From contig NC_087065.1 of the NCBI RefSeq assembly GCF_963678635.1, positions 77,321,396 to 77,385,395 on the forward strand: a stretch of DNA of 64,000 nucleotides, given 5' to 3'. This DNA comes from Symsagittifera roscoffensis (lineage: Eukaryota > Xenacoelomorpha > Acoela > Convolutidae). The first letter of the stretch is position 1. Every line of letters starts with the position of its first letter. The position numbers were made by a program, and so were the translations under genes. The notes under the pieces were generated by a model. That model searched no databases, was not told the DNA's origin, and saw only the letters and a program-made list of their open reading frames with translations. Shown here piece by piece: positions 29,401 to 44,300 of the stretch.

Positions 29401-32029
29401 TGATACCCGGAATAAGTTGACTAACTATTTATGCGCTTTCTTTCTAGATGCTCATTCGCAGTAGATGTCAATTACCTGGTGTTCCCAATTCAGTGATACC
29501 CAGAATAAGTTCACTAACTATTTATGCGCTTTCTTTCTAGATGCTCATTCGAAGTAGATGTCAATTACCTGGTGTTCCCAATTCAGTGATACCCAGAATA
29601 AGTTCACTAACTATTTATGCGCTTTCTTTCTAGATGCTCATTCGAAGTAGATGTCAATTACCTGGTGTTCCTAATTCAGTGATACCCAGAATAAGTTCAC
29701 TAACTATTTATGCGCTTTCTTTCTAGGTGCTCATTCGAAGTAGATGTCAATTACCTGGTGCTCCCAATTCAATGATACCCAGAATAAGTTCACTAACTAT
29801 TTATGCGCTTTCTTTCTAGATGCTCATTCGAAGTAGATGTCAATTACCTGGTGTTCCCAATTCAGTGATACCCAGAATAAGTTCACTAACTATTTATGCG
29901 CTTTCTTTCTAGATGCTCATTCGAAGTAGATGTCAATTACCTGGTGTTCCCAATTCAGTGATACCCAGAATAAGTTCACTAACTATTTATGCACTTTCTT
30001 TCTAGATGCTCATTCGAAGTAGATGTCAATTACCTGGTGTTCCCAATTCAGTGATACCCAGAATAAGTTCACTAACTATTTCTGCGCTTTCTTTCTAGAT
30101 GCTCATTCGAAGTAGATGTCAATTACCTGGTGTTCCCAATTCAGTGATACCCAGAATAAGTTCACTAACTATTTATGCGCTTTCTTTCTAGATGCTCATT
30201 CGAAGTAGATGTCAATTACCTGGTGTTCCCAATTCAGTGATACCCAGAATAAGTTCACTAACTATTTATGCGCTTTCTTTCTAGATGCTCATTCGAAGTA
30301 GATGTCAATTACCTGGTGTTCCCAAAACAGTGATACCCAGAATAAGTTCACTAACTATTTATGCGCTTTCTTTCTAGATGCTCATTCGAAGTAGATGTCA
30401 ATTACCTGGTGTTCCCAATGCAGTGATACCCAGAAAAAGTTCACTAACTATTTATGCGCTTTCTTTCTAGATGCTCATTCGAAGTAGATGTCAATTACCT
30501 GGTGTTACCAATTCAGTGATACGCAGAATAAGTTCACTAACTTTTTATGCGGTTTCTTTCTAGATGCTCATTCGTAGTAGATGTCAATTACCTGGTGTTC
30601 CCAATTCAGTGATACCCAGAATAAGTTCACTAACTATTTATGCGCTTTCTTTCTAGATGCTCATTCGAAGTAGATGTCAATTACCTGGTGTTCCCAATTC
30701 AGTGATACCCAGAATAAGTTCACTAACTATTTATGCGCTTTCTTTCTAGATGCTCATTCGAAGTAGATGTCAATTACCTGGTGTTCCCAATTCAGTGATA
30801 CCCAGAATAAGTTCACTAACTATTTATGCGTTTTCTTTCTAGATGCTCATTCGAAGTAGATGTCAATTACCTGGTGTTCCCAATTCAGTGATACCCAGAA
30901 TAAGTTCACTAACTATTTATGCGCTTTCTTTCTAGATGCTCATTCGAAGTAGATGTCAATTACCTGGTGTTCCCAATTCAGTGATACCCAGAATAAGTTC
31001 ACTAACTATTTATGCGCTTTCTTTCTAGATGCTCATTCGAAGTAGATGTCAATTACCTGGTGTTCCCAATTCAGTGATACCCAGAATAAGTTCACTAACT
31101 ATTTATACGCTTTCTTTCTAGATGCTCATTCGAAGTAGATGTCAATTACCTGGTGTTCCCAAAACAGTGATACCCAGAAAAAGTTCACTAACTATTTATG
31201 CGCTTTCTTTCTAGATGCTCATACGAAGTAGATGTCAATTACCTGGTGTTCCCAATCCAGTGATACCCAGAATAAGTTCACTAACTATTTATGCGCTTTC
31301 TTTCTAGATGCTCATTCGAAGTAGATGTCAATTACCTGGTGTTCCCAATTCAGTGATACCCAGAATAAGTTCACTAACTATTTATGCGCTTTCTTTCTAG
31401 ATGCTCATTCGAAGTAGATGTCAATTACCTGGTGTTCCCAATTCAGTGATACCCAGAATAAGTTCACTAACTATTTATGCGCTTTCTTTCTAGATGCTCA
31501 TTCGAAGTAGATGTCAATTACCTGGTGTTCCCAATCCAGTGATACCCAGAATAAGTTCACTAACTATTTATGCGCTTTCTTTCTAGATGCTCATTCGAAG
31601 TAGATGTCAATTACCTGGTGTTCCCAATTCAGTGACACCCAGAATAAGTTCACTAACTATTTATGCGCTTTCTTTCTAGATGCTCATTCGAAGTAGATGT
31701 CAATTACCTGGTGTTCCCAATTCAGTGATACCCAGAATAAGTTCACTAACTATTTATGCGTTTTCTTTCTAGATGCTCATTCGAAGTAGATGTCAATTAC
31801 CTGGTGTTCCCAATTCAGTGATACCCAGAATAAGTTCACTAACTATTTATGCGCTTTCTTTCTAGATGCTCATTCGAAGTAGATGTCAATTACCTGGTGT
31901 TCCCAACTCAGTGATACCCAGAATAAGTTCACTAACTATTTATGCGCTTTCTTTCTAGATGCTCATTCGAAGTAGATATCAATTACCTGGTGTTCCCAAT
32001 TCAGTGATACCCAGAATAAGTTCACTAAC

Positions 32030-35000
32030 CATTTATGCGCTTTCTTTCTAGATGCTCATTCGAAGTAGATGTCATTTACCTGGTGTTCCCAATTCAGTGA
32101 TACCCGGAATAAGTTCACTAATTATTTATGCGCTTTCTTTCTAGATGCTCATTCGAAGTAGATGTCAATTACCTGGTGTTCCCAATTCAGTGATACCCAG
32201 AATAAGTTCACTAACTATTTATGCGCTTTCTTTCTAGATGCTCTTTCGAAGTAGATGTCAATTACCTGGTGTTCCCAATTCAGTGATACCCAGAATAAGT
32301 TCACTAACTATTTGTGCGCTTTCTTTCTAGATGCTCATTCGAAGGAGATGTCAATTACCTGGTGTTCCCAATTCAGTGATACCCAGAATAAGTTCACTAA
32401 CTATTTATGCGCTTTCTTTCTAGATGCTCATTCGAAGTAGATGTCAATTACATGGTGTTCCCAATTCAGTGATACCCAGAATAAGTTCACTAACTATTTA
32501 TGCGCTTTCTTTCTAGATGCTCATTCGAAGTAGATGTCAATTACCTGGTGTTCCCAATTCAGTGATACCCGGAATAAGTTGACTAATTATTTATGCGCTT
32601 TCTTTCTAGATGCTCATTCGAAGTAGATGTCAATTACCTGGTGTTCCCAATTCAGTGATACCCAGAATAAGTTCACTAACTATTTATGCGCTTTCTTTCT
32701 AGATGCTCATTCGAAGTAGATGTCAAGTACCTGGTGTTCCCATTTCAGTGATACCCAGAATAAGTTCACTAACTATTTATGCGCTTTCTTTCTAGATGCT
32801 CATTCGAAGTAGATGTCAATTACCTGGTGTTCCCATTTCAGTGATACCCAGAATAAGTTCACTAACTATTTATGCGCTTTCTTTCTAGATGATCATTCGA
32901 AGTAGATGTCAAATACCTGGTGTTCCCAATTCAGTGATACCCAGAATAAGTTCACTAAGCATTTATGCGCTTTCTTTCTAGATGCTCACTCGAAGTAGAT
33001 GTCAATTACCTGGTGTTCCCAATTCAGTGATACCCAGAATAAGTTCACTAACTATTTATGCGCTTTCTTTCTAGATGCTCACTCGAAGTAGATGTCAATT
33101 ACCTGGTGTTCCCAATTCAGTGATACCCAGAATAAGTTCACTAACTATTTATGCGCTTTCTTTCTAGATGCTCACTCGAAGTAGATGTCAATTACCTGGT
33201 GTTCCCAATTCAGTGATACCCAGAATAAGTTCACTAACTTTTTATGCGGTTTCTTTCTAGATGCTCATTCGTAGTAGATGTCAATTACCTGGTGTTCCCA
33301 ATTCAGTGATACCCAGAATAAGTTCACTAACTATTAATGCGCTTTCTTTCTAGATGCTCATTCGAAGTAGATGTCAATTACCTGGTGTTCCCAATTCAGT
33401 GATACCCAGAATAAGTTCACTAACTATTTATGCGCTTTCTTTCTAGATGCTCATTCGAAGTAGATGTCAATTACCTGGTGTTCCCAATTCAGTGATACCC
33501 AGAATAAGTTCACTAACTATTTATGCGTTTTCTTTCTAGATGCTCATTCGAAGTAGATGTCAATTACCTGGTGTTCCCAATTCAGTGATACCCAGAATAA
33601 GTTCACTAACTATTTATGCGCTTTCTTTCTAGATGCTCATTCGAAGTAGATGTCAATTACCTGGTGTTCCCAACTCAGTGATACCCAGAATAAGTTCACT
33701 AACTATTTATGCGCTTTCTTTCTAGATGCTCATTCGAAGTAGATGTCAATTACCTGGTGTTCCCAATTCAGTGATACCCAGAATAAGTTCACTAACCATT
33801 TATGCGCTTTCTTTCTAGATGCTCATTCGAAGTAGATGTCATTTACCTGGTGTTCCCAATTCAGTGATACCCGGAATAAGTTCACTAATTATTTATGCGC
33901 TTTCTTTCTAGATGCTCATTCGAAGTAGATGTCAATTACCTGGTGTTCCCAATTCAGTGATACCCAGAATAAGTTCACTAACTATTTATGCGCTTTCTTT
34001 CTAGATGCTCTTTCGAAGTAGATGTCAATTACCTGGTGTTCCCAATTCAGTGATACCCAGAATAAGTTCACTAACTATTTATGCGCTTTCTTTCTAGATG
34101 CTCATTCGAAGTAGATGTCAATTACCTGGTGTTCCCAATCCAGTGATACCCAGAATAAATTCACTAAATATTTATTCGCTTTCTTTCTAGATGCTCATTC
34201 GAAGTAGATGTCAATTACCTGGTGTTCCCAATTCAGTGATACCCAGAATAAGTTCACTAACTATTTGTGCGCTTTCTTTCTAGACGCTCATTCGAAGTAG
34301 ATGTCAATTACCTGGTGTTCCCAATTCAGTGATACCCAGAATAAGTTCACTAACTATTTATGCGCTTTCTTTCTAGATGCTCATTCGAAGTAGATGTCAA
34401 TTACATGGTGTTCCCAATTCAGTGATACCCAGAATAAGTTCACTAACTATTTATGCGCTTTCTTTCTAGATGCTCATTCGAAGTAGATGTCAATTACCTG
34501 GTGTTCCCAATTCAGTGATACCGGAATAATTTGACTAATTATTTATGCGCTTTCTTTCTAGATGCTCATTCGAAGTAGATGTCAATTACCTGGTGTTCCC
34601 AATTCAGTGATACCCAGAATAAGTTCACTAACTATTTATGCGCTTTCTTTCTAGATGCTCATTCGAAGTAGATGTCAAGTACCTGGTGTTCCCATTTCAG
34701 TGATACCCAGAATAAGTTCACTAACTATTTATGCGCTTTCTTTCTAGATGCTCATTCGAAGTAGATGTCAATTACCTGGTGTTCCCAACTCAGTGATACC
34801 CAGAATAAGTTCACTAACTATTTATGCGCTTTCTTTCTAGATGCTCATTCGAAGTAGATGTCAATTACCTGGTGTTCCCAATTCAGTGATACCCAGAATA
34901 AGTTCACTAACCATTTATGCGCTTTCTTTCTAGATGCTCATTCGAAGTAGATGTCATTTACCTGGTGTTCCCAATTCAGTGATACCCGGAATAAGTTCAC

Positions 35001-37630
35001 TAATTATTTATGCGCTTTCTTTCTAGATGCTCATTCGAAGTAGATGTCAATTACCTGGTGTTCCCAATTCAGTGATACCCAGAATAAGTTCACTAACTAT
35101 TTATGCGCTTTCTTTCTAGATGCTCTTTCGAAGTAGATGTCAATTACCTGGTGTTCCCAATTCAGTGATACCCAGAATAAGTTCACTAACTATTTATGCG
35201 CTTTCTTTCTAGATGCTCATTCGAAGTAGATGTCAATTACCTGGTGTTCCCAATTCAGTGATACCCAGAATAAATTCACTAAATATTTATTCGCTTTCTT
35301 TCTAGATGCTCATTCGAAGTAGATGTCAATTACCTGGTGTTCCCAATTCAGTGATACCCAGAATAAGTTCACTAACTATTTGTGCGCTTTCTTTCTAGAT
35401 GCTCATTCGAAGTAGATGTCAATTACCTGGTGTTCCCAATTCAGTGATACCCAGAATAAGTTCACTAACTATTTATGCGCTTTCTTTCTAGATGATCATT
35501 CGAAGTAGATGTCAATTACATGGTGTTCCCAATTCAGTGATACCCAGAATAAGTTCACTAACTATTTATGCGCTTTCTTTCTAGATGCTCATTCGAAGTA
35601 GATGTCAATTACCTGGTGTTCCCAATTCAGTGATACCCGGAATAAGTTGACTAATTATTTATGCGCTTTCTTTCTAGATGCTCATTCGAAGTAGATGTCA
35701 ATTACCTGGTGTTCCCAATTCAGTGATACCCAGAATAAGTTCACTAACTATTTATGCGCTTTCTTTCTAGATGCTCATTCGAAGTAGATGTCAAGTACCT
35801 GGTGTTCCCATTTCAGTGATACCCAGAATAAGTTCACTAACTATTTATGCGCTTTCTTTCTAGATGCTCATTCGAAGTAGATGTCAATTACCTGGTGTTC
35901 CCATTTCAGTGATACCCAGAATAAGTTCACTAACTATTTATGCGCTTTCTTTCTAGATGATCATTCGAAGTAGATGTCAAATACCTGGTGTTCCCAATTC
36001 AGTGATACCCAGAATAAGTTCACTAAGCATTTATGCGCTTTCTTTCTAGATGCTCACTCGAAGTAGATGTCAATTACCTGGTGTTCCCAATTCAGTGATA
36101 CCCAGAATAAGTTCACTAACTATTTATGCGCTTTCTTTCTAGATGCTCACTCGAAGTAGATGTCAATTACCTGGTGTTCCCAATTCAGTGATACCCAGAA
36201 TAAGTTCACTAACTATTTATGCGCTTTCTTTCTAGATGCTCACTCGAAGTAGATGTCAATTACCTGGTGTTCCCAATTCAGTGATACCCAGAATAAGTTC
36301 ACTAACTATTTATGCGCTTTCTTTCTAGATGCTCATTCGAAGTAGATGTCAATTACCTGGTGTTCCCAATTCAGTGATACCCAGAATAAGTTCACTAACT
36401 ATTTATGCGCTTTCTTTCTAGATGCTCATTCGAAGTAGATGTCAATTACCTGGTGTTCCCAATTCAGTGATACCCAGAATAAGTTCACTAACTATTTATG
36501 CGCTTTCTTTCTAGATGCTCATTCGAAGTAGATGTCAATTACCTGGTGTTCCCAATTCAGTGATACCCGGAATAAGTTGACTAATTATTTATGCGCTTTC
36601 TTTCTAGATGCTCATTCGAAGTAGATGTCAATTACCTGGTGTTCCCAATTCAGTGATACCCAGAATAAGTTCACTAACTATTTATGCGCTTTCTTTCTAG
36701 ATGCTCATTCGAAGTAGATGTCAAGTACCTGGTGTTCCCATTTCAGTGATACCCAGAATAAGTTCACTAACTATTTATGCGCTTTCTTTCTAGATGCTCA
36801 TTCGAAGTAGATGTCAATTACCTGGTGTTCCCATTTCAGTGATACCCAGAATAAGTTCACTAACTATTTATGCGCTTTCTTTCTAGATGATCATTCGAAG
36901 TAGATGTCAAATACCTGGTGTTCCCAATTCAGTGATACCCAGAATAAGTTCACTAAGCATTTATGCGCTTTCTTTCTAGATGCTCACTCGAAGTAGATGT
37001 CAATTACCTGGTGTTCCCAATTCAGTGATACCCAGAATAAGTTCACTAACTATTTATGCGCTTTCTTTCTAGATGCTCACTCGAAGTAGATGTCAATTAC
37101 CTGGTGTTCCCAATTCAGTGATACCCAGAATAAGTTCACTAACTATTTATGCGCTTTCTTTCTAGATGCTCACTCGAAGTAGATGTCAATTACCTGGTGT
37201 TCCCAATTCAGTGATACCCAGAATAAGTTCACTAACTATTTATGCGCTTTCTTTCTAGATGCTCATTCGAAGTAGATGTCAATTACCTGGTGTTCCCAAT
37301 TCAGTGATACCCAGAATAAGTTCACTAACTATTTATGCGCTTTCTTTCTAGATGCTCATTCGAAGTAGATGTCAATTACCTGGTGTTCCCAATTCAGTGA
37401 TACCCAGAATAAGTTCACTAACTATTTATGCGCTTTCTTTCTAGATGCTCATTCGAAGTAGATGTCAATTACCTGGTGTTCCCAATTCAGTGATACCCAG
37501 AATAAGTTCACTAACTATTTATGCGCTTTCTTTCTAGATGCTCATTCGAAGTAGATGTCAATTAGCTGGTGTTCCCAATTCAGTGATACCCAGAATAAGT
37601 TCACTAACTATTTATGCGCTTTCTTTCTAG
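32030..37630 (+). repeat. Higher-order repeats of 10, 12, 19 and 33 monomers
   Basis: The marker gtcaagtacctgg is at about 32723, 34675, 35791 and 36721. The last two are 930 bp apart (10 monomers) and head near-identical blocks that continue with a catttcag unit, gatgatcattcg with gtcaaatacc, ctaagcattt, and three gctcactcg units. A second block (ctaaccattt, gtcatttacc, ggaataagttcactaatt, gctctttcg) recurs at about 32072, 33839 and 34955, spaced 19 and 12 monomers. Two block types have been interleaved and copied at different times. Confidence 0.85.
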
Positions 37631-38399
37631 ATGCTCACTCGAAGTAGATGTCAATTACCTGGTGTTCCCATTTCAGTGATACCCAGAATAAGTTCACTAG
37701 ATATTTATGCGCTTTTTTTCTAGATGCTCATTCGAAGTAGATGTCAATTACCCGGTGTTCCCAATTCAGTGATACCCAGAATAAGTTCACTAACTATTTA
37801 TGCGCTTTCTTTCTAGATGCTCATTCGAAGTAGATGTCAATTACCTGAAATTCCCAATTCAGTGATACCCAGAATAAGTTCACTAACTATTTATGCGCTT
37901 TCTTTCTAGATGCTCATTCGAAGTAGATGTCAATTACCTGGTGTTCCCAATTCAGTGATCCCAGAATAAGTTCACTAACTATTTATGCGCTTTCTTTCTA
38001 GATGCTCACTCGAAGTAGATGTCAATTACCTGGTGTTCCCAATTCAGTGATACCCAGAATAAGTTCACTAACTACTTATGCGCTTTTTTTCTAGATGCTC
38101 ATTCGAAGTAGATGTCAATTACCTGGTGTTCCCAATTCAGTGATCCCAGAATAAGTTCACTAACTATTTATGCGCTTTCTTTCTAGATGCTCACTCGAAG
38201 TAGATGTCAATTACCTGGTGTTCCCAATTCAGTGATACCCAGAATAAGTTCACTAACTACTTATGCGCTTTTTTTCTAGATGCTCATTCGAAGTAGATGT
38301 CAATTACCTGGTGTTCCCAATTCAGTGATACCCAGAATAAGTTCACTAACTATTTATGCGCTTTCTTTCTAGATGCTCATTCGAAGTAGATGTCAATTA

Positions 38400-41300
38400 C
38401 CTGGTGTTCCCAATTCAGTGATACCCAGAATAAGTTCACTGACTCTTTATGCGCTTTCTTTCTAGATGCTCATTCGAAGTAGACGTCAATTACCTGGTGT
38501 TCCCAATTCAGTGATACCCAGAATAAGTTCACTAACTATTTATGCGCTTTCTTTCTAGATATTCACTCGAAGTAGATGTCAATTACCTGGTGTTCCCAAT
38601 TCAGTGATACCCAGAATAAGTTCACTAACTATTTATGCGCTTTCTTTCTAGATGCTCATTCGAAGTAGATGTCAATTACGGTGTTCCCAATTCAGTGATA
38701 CCCAGAATAAGTTCACTAACTATTTATGCGCTTTCTTTCTAGATGCTGATTCGAAGTAGATGTCAATTAACTGGTGTTTTCAATTCAGTGATACCCAGAA
38801 TAAGTTCACTAACTATTTATGCGCTTTCTTTCTAGATGCTCATTCGAAGTAGATGTCAATTACCTGGTGTTCCCAATTCGGTGATACCCAGAATAAGTTC
38901 ACTAACTATTTATGCGCTTTCTTTCTAGATGCTCATTCGAAGTAGATGTCAATTACCTGGTGTCCCAAATCAGTGATACCCGGAATAAGTTCACTAACTA
39001 TTTAAGCGCTTTCTTTCTAGATGCTCATTCGAAGTAGATGTCAATTACCTGGTGTTCGCAATTCAGTGATACCCAGAATAAGTTCACTAACTATTTATGC
39101 GCTTTCTTTCTAGATGCTCATTCGAAGTAGATGTCAATTATCTGGTGTTCCCAATTCAGTGATACCCAGAATAAGTTCACTAACTATTTATGCGCTTTCT
39201 TTCTAGATGCTCATTCGAAGTAGATGTCAATTACCTGGTGTTCCCAATTCAGTGATACCCAGAATAAGTTCACTAACTATTTATGCGCTTTCTTTCTAGA
39301 TGCTCATTCGAAGTAGATGTCAATTACCTGGTGTTCCCAATTCAGTGATACCCAGAATAAGTTCACTAACTATTTATGCGCTTTCTTTCTAGATGCTCAT
39401 TCGAAGTAGACGTCAATTACCTGGTGTTCCCAATTCGGTGATACCCAGAATAAGTTCACTAACTATTTATGCGCTTTCTTTCTAGATGCTCATTCGAAGT
39501 AGATGTCAATTACCTGGTGTTCCCAATTCAGTGATACCCGGAATAAATTCACTAACTATTTATGCGCTTTCTTTCTAGATGCTCATTCGAAGTAGATGTC
39601 AATTACCTGGTGTTCCCAATTCGGCGATACCCAGAATAAGTTCACTAACTATTTATGCGCTTTCTTTCTAGATGCTCATTTGAAGTAGATGCCAATTACC
39701 TGGTGTTCCCAATTCAGTGATACCCAGAATAAGTTCACCAACTAATTATGCGCTTTCTTTCTAGATGCTCATTCGAAGTAGATGTCAATTACCTGGTGTT
39801 CCCAATTCAGTGATACCCAGAATAAGTTCACTAACTATTTATGCGCTTTCTTTCTAGATGCTCATTCGAAGTAGATGTCAATTACCTGGTGTTCTCAATT
39901 CAGTGATACCCAGAATAAGTTCACTAACTGTTTCTGCGCTTTCTTTCTAGATGCTCATTCGAAGTAGATGTCAATTACCTGGTGTTCCCAATTCAGTGAT
40001 ACCCAGAATAAGTTCACTAACTATTTATGCGCTTTCTTTCTAGATGCTCATTCGAAGTAGATGTCAATTACCTGGTGTTCGCAATTCAGTGATACCCAGA
40101 ATAAGTTCACTAACTATTTCTGCGCTTTCTTTCTAGATGCTCATTCGAAGTAGATGTCAATTACCTGGTGTCCCAATTCAGTGATACCCGGAATAAGTTC
40201 ACTAACTATTTAAGCGCTTTCTTTCTAGATGCTCATTCGAAGTAGATGTCAATTACCTGGTGTTCGCAATTCAGTGATACCCAGAATAATTTCACTAACT
40301 ATTTATGCGCTTTCTTTCTAGATGCTCATTCGAAGTAGATGTCAATTATCTGGTGTTCCCAATTCAGTAATACCCAGAATAAGTTCACTAACTATTTATG
40401 CGCTTTCTTTCTAGATGCTCATTCGAAGTAGATGTCAATTACCTGGTGTTCCCAATTCAGTGATACCCAGAATAAGTTCACTAACTATTTATGCGCTTTC
40501 TTTCTAGATGCTTATTCGAAGTAGATGTCAATTACCTGGTGTTCTCAATTCAGTGATACCCAGAATAAGTTCACTAACTATTTATGCGCTTTCTTTCTAG
40601 ATGCTCATTCGAAGTAGACGTCAATTACCTGGTGTTCCCAATTCGGTGATACCCAGAATAAGTTCACTAACTATTTATGCGCTTTCTTTCTAGATGCTCA
40701 TTCGAAGTAGATGTCAATTACCTGGTGTTCCCAATTCAGTGATACCCGGAATAAATTCACCAACTATTTATGCGCTTTCTTTCTAGATGCTCATTCGAAG
40801 TAGATGTCAATTACCTGGTGTTCCCAATTCGGCGATACCCAGAATAAGTTCACTAACTATTTATGCGCTTTCTTTCTAGATGCTCATTCGAAGTAGATGT
40901 CAATTACCTGGTGTTCCCAATTCAGTGATACCCAGAATAAATTCACTAACTATTTATGCGCTTTCTTTCTAGATGCTCATTCGAAGTAGATGTCAATTAC
41001 CTGGTGTTCCCAATTCAGTGATACCCAGAATAAGTTCACTAACTATTTCTCCGCTTTCTTTCTAGATGCTCATTCGAAGTAGATGTCAATTACCTGGTGT
41101 CCCAATTCAGTGATACCCGGAATAAGTTCACTAACTATTTAAGCGCTTTCTTTCTAGATGCTCATTCGAAGTAGATGTCAATTACCTGGTGTTCGCAATT
41201 CAGTGATACCCAGAATAAGTTCACTAACTATTTATGCGCTTTCTTTCTAGATGCTCATTCGAAGTAGATGTCAATTATCTGGTGTTCCCAATTCAGTGAT

Positions 41301-44300
41301 ACCCAGAATAAGTTCACTAACTATTTATGCGCTTTCTTTCTAAATGCTCATTCGAAGTAGATGTCAATTACCTGGTGTTCCCAATTCAGTGATACCCGGA
41401 ATAAGTTCACTAACTATTTAAGCGCTTTCTTTCTAGATGCTCATTCGAAGTAGATGTCAATTACCTGGTGTTCGCAATTCAGTGATACCCAGAATAAGTT
41501 CACTAACTATTTATGCGCTTTCTTTCTAGATGCTCATTCGAAATAGATGTCAATTATCTGGTGTTCCCAATTAAGTAATACCCAGAATAAGTTCACTAAC
41601 TATTTATGCGCTTTCTTTCTAGATGCTCATTCGAAGTAGATGTCAATTACCTGGTGTTCCCAATTCAGTGATACCCGGAATAAGTTCACTAACTATTTAT
41701 GCGCTTTCTTTCTAGATGCTCATTCGAAGTAGATGTCAATTACCTGGTGTTCTCAATTCAGTGATACCCAGAATAAGTTCACTAACTATTTATGCGCTTT
41801 CTTTCTAAATGCTCATTCGAAGTAGATGTCAATTACCTGGTGTTCCCAATTCAGTGATACCCGGAATAAGTTCACTAACTATTTAAGCGCTTTCTTTCTA
41901 GATGCTCATTCGAAGTAGATGTCAATTACCTGGTGTTCGCAATTCAGTGATACCCAGAATAAGTTCACTAACTATTTATGCGCTTTCTTTCTAGATGCTC
42001 ATTCGAAATAGATGTCAATTATCTGGTGTTCCCAATTAAGTAATACCCAGAATAAGTTCACTAACTATTTATGCGCTTTCTTTCTAGATGCTCATTCGAA
42101 GTAGATGTCAATTACCTGGTGTTCCCAATTCAGTGATACCCGGAATAAGTTCACTAACTATTTATGCGCTTTCTTTCTAGATGCTCATTCGAAGTAGATG
42201 TCAATTACCTGGTGTTCTCAATTCAGTGATACCCAGAATAAGTTCACTAACTATTTATGCGCTTTCTTTCTAGATGCTCATTCGAAGTAGACGTCAATTA
42301 CCTGGTGTTCCCAATTCGGTGATACCCAGAATAAGTTCACTAACTATTTATGCGCTTTCTTTCTAGATGCTCATTCGAAGTAGATGTCAATTACCTGGTG
42401 TTCCCAATTCAGTGATACCCGGAATAAATTCACCAACTATTTATGCGCTTTCTTTCTAGATGCTCATTCGAAGTAGATGTCAATTACCTGGTGTTCCCAA
42501 TTCGGCGATACCCAGAATAAGTTCACTAACTATTTATGCGCTTTCTTTCTAGATGCTCATTCGAAGTAGATGTCAATTACCTGGTGTTCCCAATTCAGTG
42601 ATACCCAGAATAAGTTCACTAACTATTTATGCGCTTTCTTTCTAGATGCTCATTCGAAGTAGATGTCAATTACCTGGTGTTCCCAATTCAGTGATACCCA
42701 GAATAAGTTCACTAACTATTTCTCCGCTTTCTTTCTAGATGCTCATTCGAAGTAGATGTCAATTACCTGGTGTCCCAATTCAGTGATACCCGGAATAAGT
42801 TCACTAACTATTTAAGCGCTTTCTTTCTAGATGCTCATTCGAAGTAGATGTCAATTACCTGGTGTTCGCAATTCAGTGATACCCAGAATAAGTTCACTAA
42901 CTATTTATGCGCTTTCTTTCTAGATGCTCATTCGAAGTAGATGTCAATTATCTGGTGTTCCCAATTCAGTGATACCCAGAATAAGTTCACTAACTATTTA
43001 TGCGCTTTCTTTCTAAATGCTCATTCGAAGTAGATGTCAATTACCTGGTGTTCCCAATTCAGTGATACCCAGAATAAGTTCACTAACTATTTATGCGCTT
43101 TCTTTCTAGATGCTCATTCGAAGTAGATGTCAATTACCTGGTGTTCGCAATTCAGTGATACCCAGAATAAGTTCACTAACTATTTCTGCGCTTTCTTTCT
43201 AGATGCTCATTCGAAGTAGATGTCAATTACCTGGTGTCCCAATTCAGTGATACCCGGAATAAGTTCACTAACTATTTAAGCGCTTTCCTTCTAGATGCTC
43301 ATTCGAAGTAGATGTCAATTACCTGGTGTTCGCAATTCAGTGATACCCAGAATAAGTTCACTAACTATTTATGCGCTTTCTTTCTAGATGCTCATTCGAA
43401 GTAGATGTCAATTATCTGGTGTTCCCAATTCAGTAATACCCAGAATAAGTTCACTAACTATTTATGCGCTTTCTTTCTAGATGCTCATTCGAAGTAGATG
43501 TCAATTACCTGGTGTTCCCAATTCAGTGATACCCAGAATAAGTTCACTAACTATTTATGCGCTTTCTTTCTAGATGCTCATTCGAAGTAGACGTCAATTA
43601 CCTGGTGTTCCCAATTCAGTGATACCCAGAATAAGTTCACTAACTATTTATGCGCTTTCTTTCTAGATGCTCATTCGAAGTAGATGTCAATTACCTGGTG
43701 TTCCCAATTCAGTGATACCCAGAATAAGTTCACTAACTATTTATGCGCTTTCTTTCTAGATGCTCATTCGAAGTAGATGTCAATTACCTGGTGTTCCCAA
43801 TTCAGTGATACCCAGAATAAGTTCACTAACTATTTATGCGCTTTCTTTCTAGATGCTCATTCGAAGTAGACGTCAATTACCTGGTGTTCCCAATTCGGTG
43901 ATACCCAGAATAAGTTCACTAACTATTTATGCGCTTTCTTTCTAGATGCTCATTCGAAGTAGATGTCAATTACCTGGTGTTCCCAATTCAGTGATACCCG
44001 GAATAAATTCACTAACTATTTATGCGCTTTCTTTCTAGATGCTCATTCGAAGTAGATGTCAATTACCTGGTGTTCCCAATTCGGCGATACCCAGAATAAG
44101 TTCACTAACTATTTATGCGCTTTCTTTCTAGATGCTCATTTGAAGTAGATGTCAATTACCTGGTGTTCCCAATTCAGTGATACCCAGAATAAGTTCACCA
44201 ACTATTTATGCGCTTTCTTTCTAGATGCTCATTCGAAGTAGATGTCAATTACCTGGTGTTCCCAATTCAGTGATACCCAGAATAAGTTCACTAACTATTT

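Noticed and set aside
32255-32440. Open frame encoding repeats of a second 30-residue peptide (MSITWCSQFSDTQNK...)
   Set aside because: The same satellite in its second open frame; the fusion comes from a TAG-to-GAG change in one unit at about 32345.
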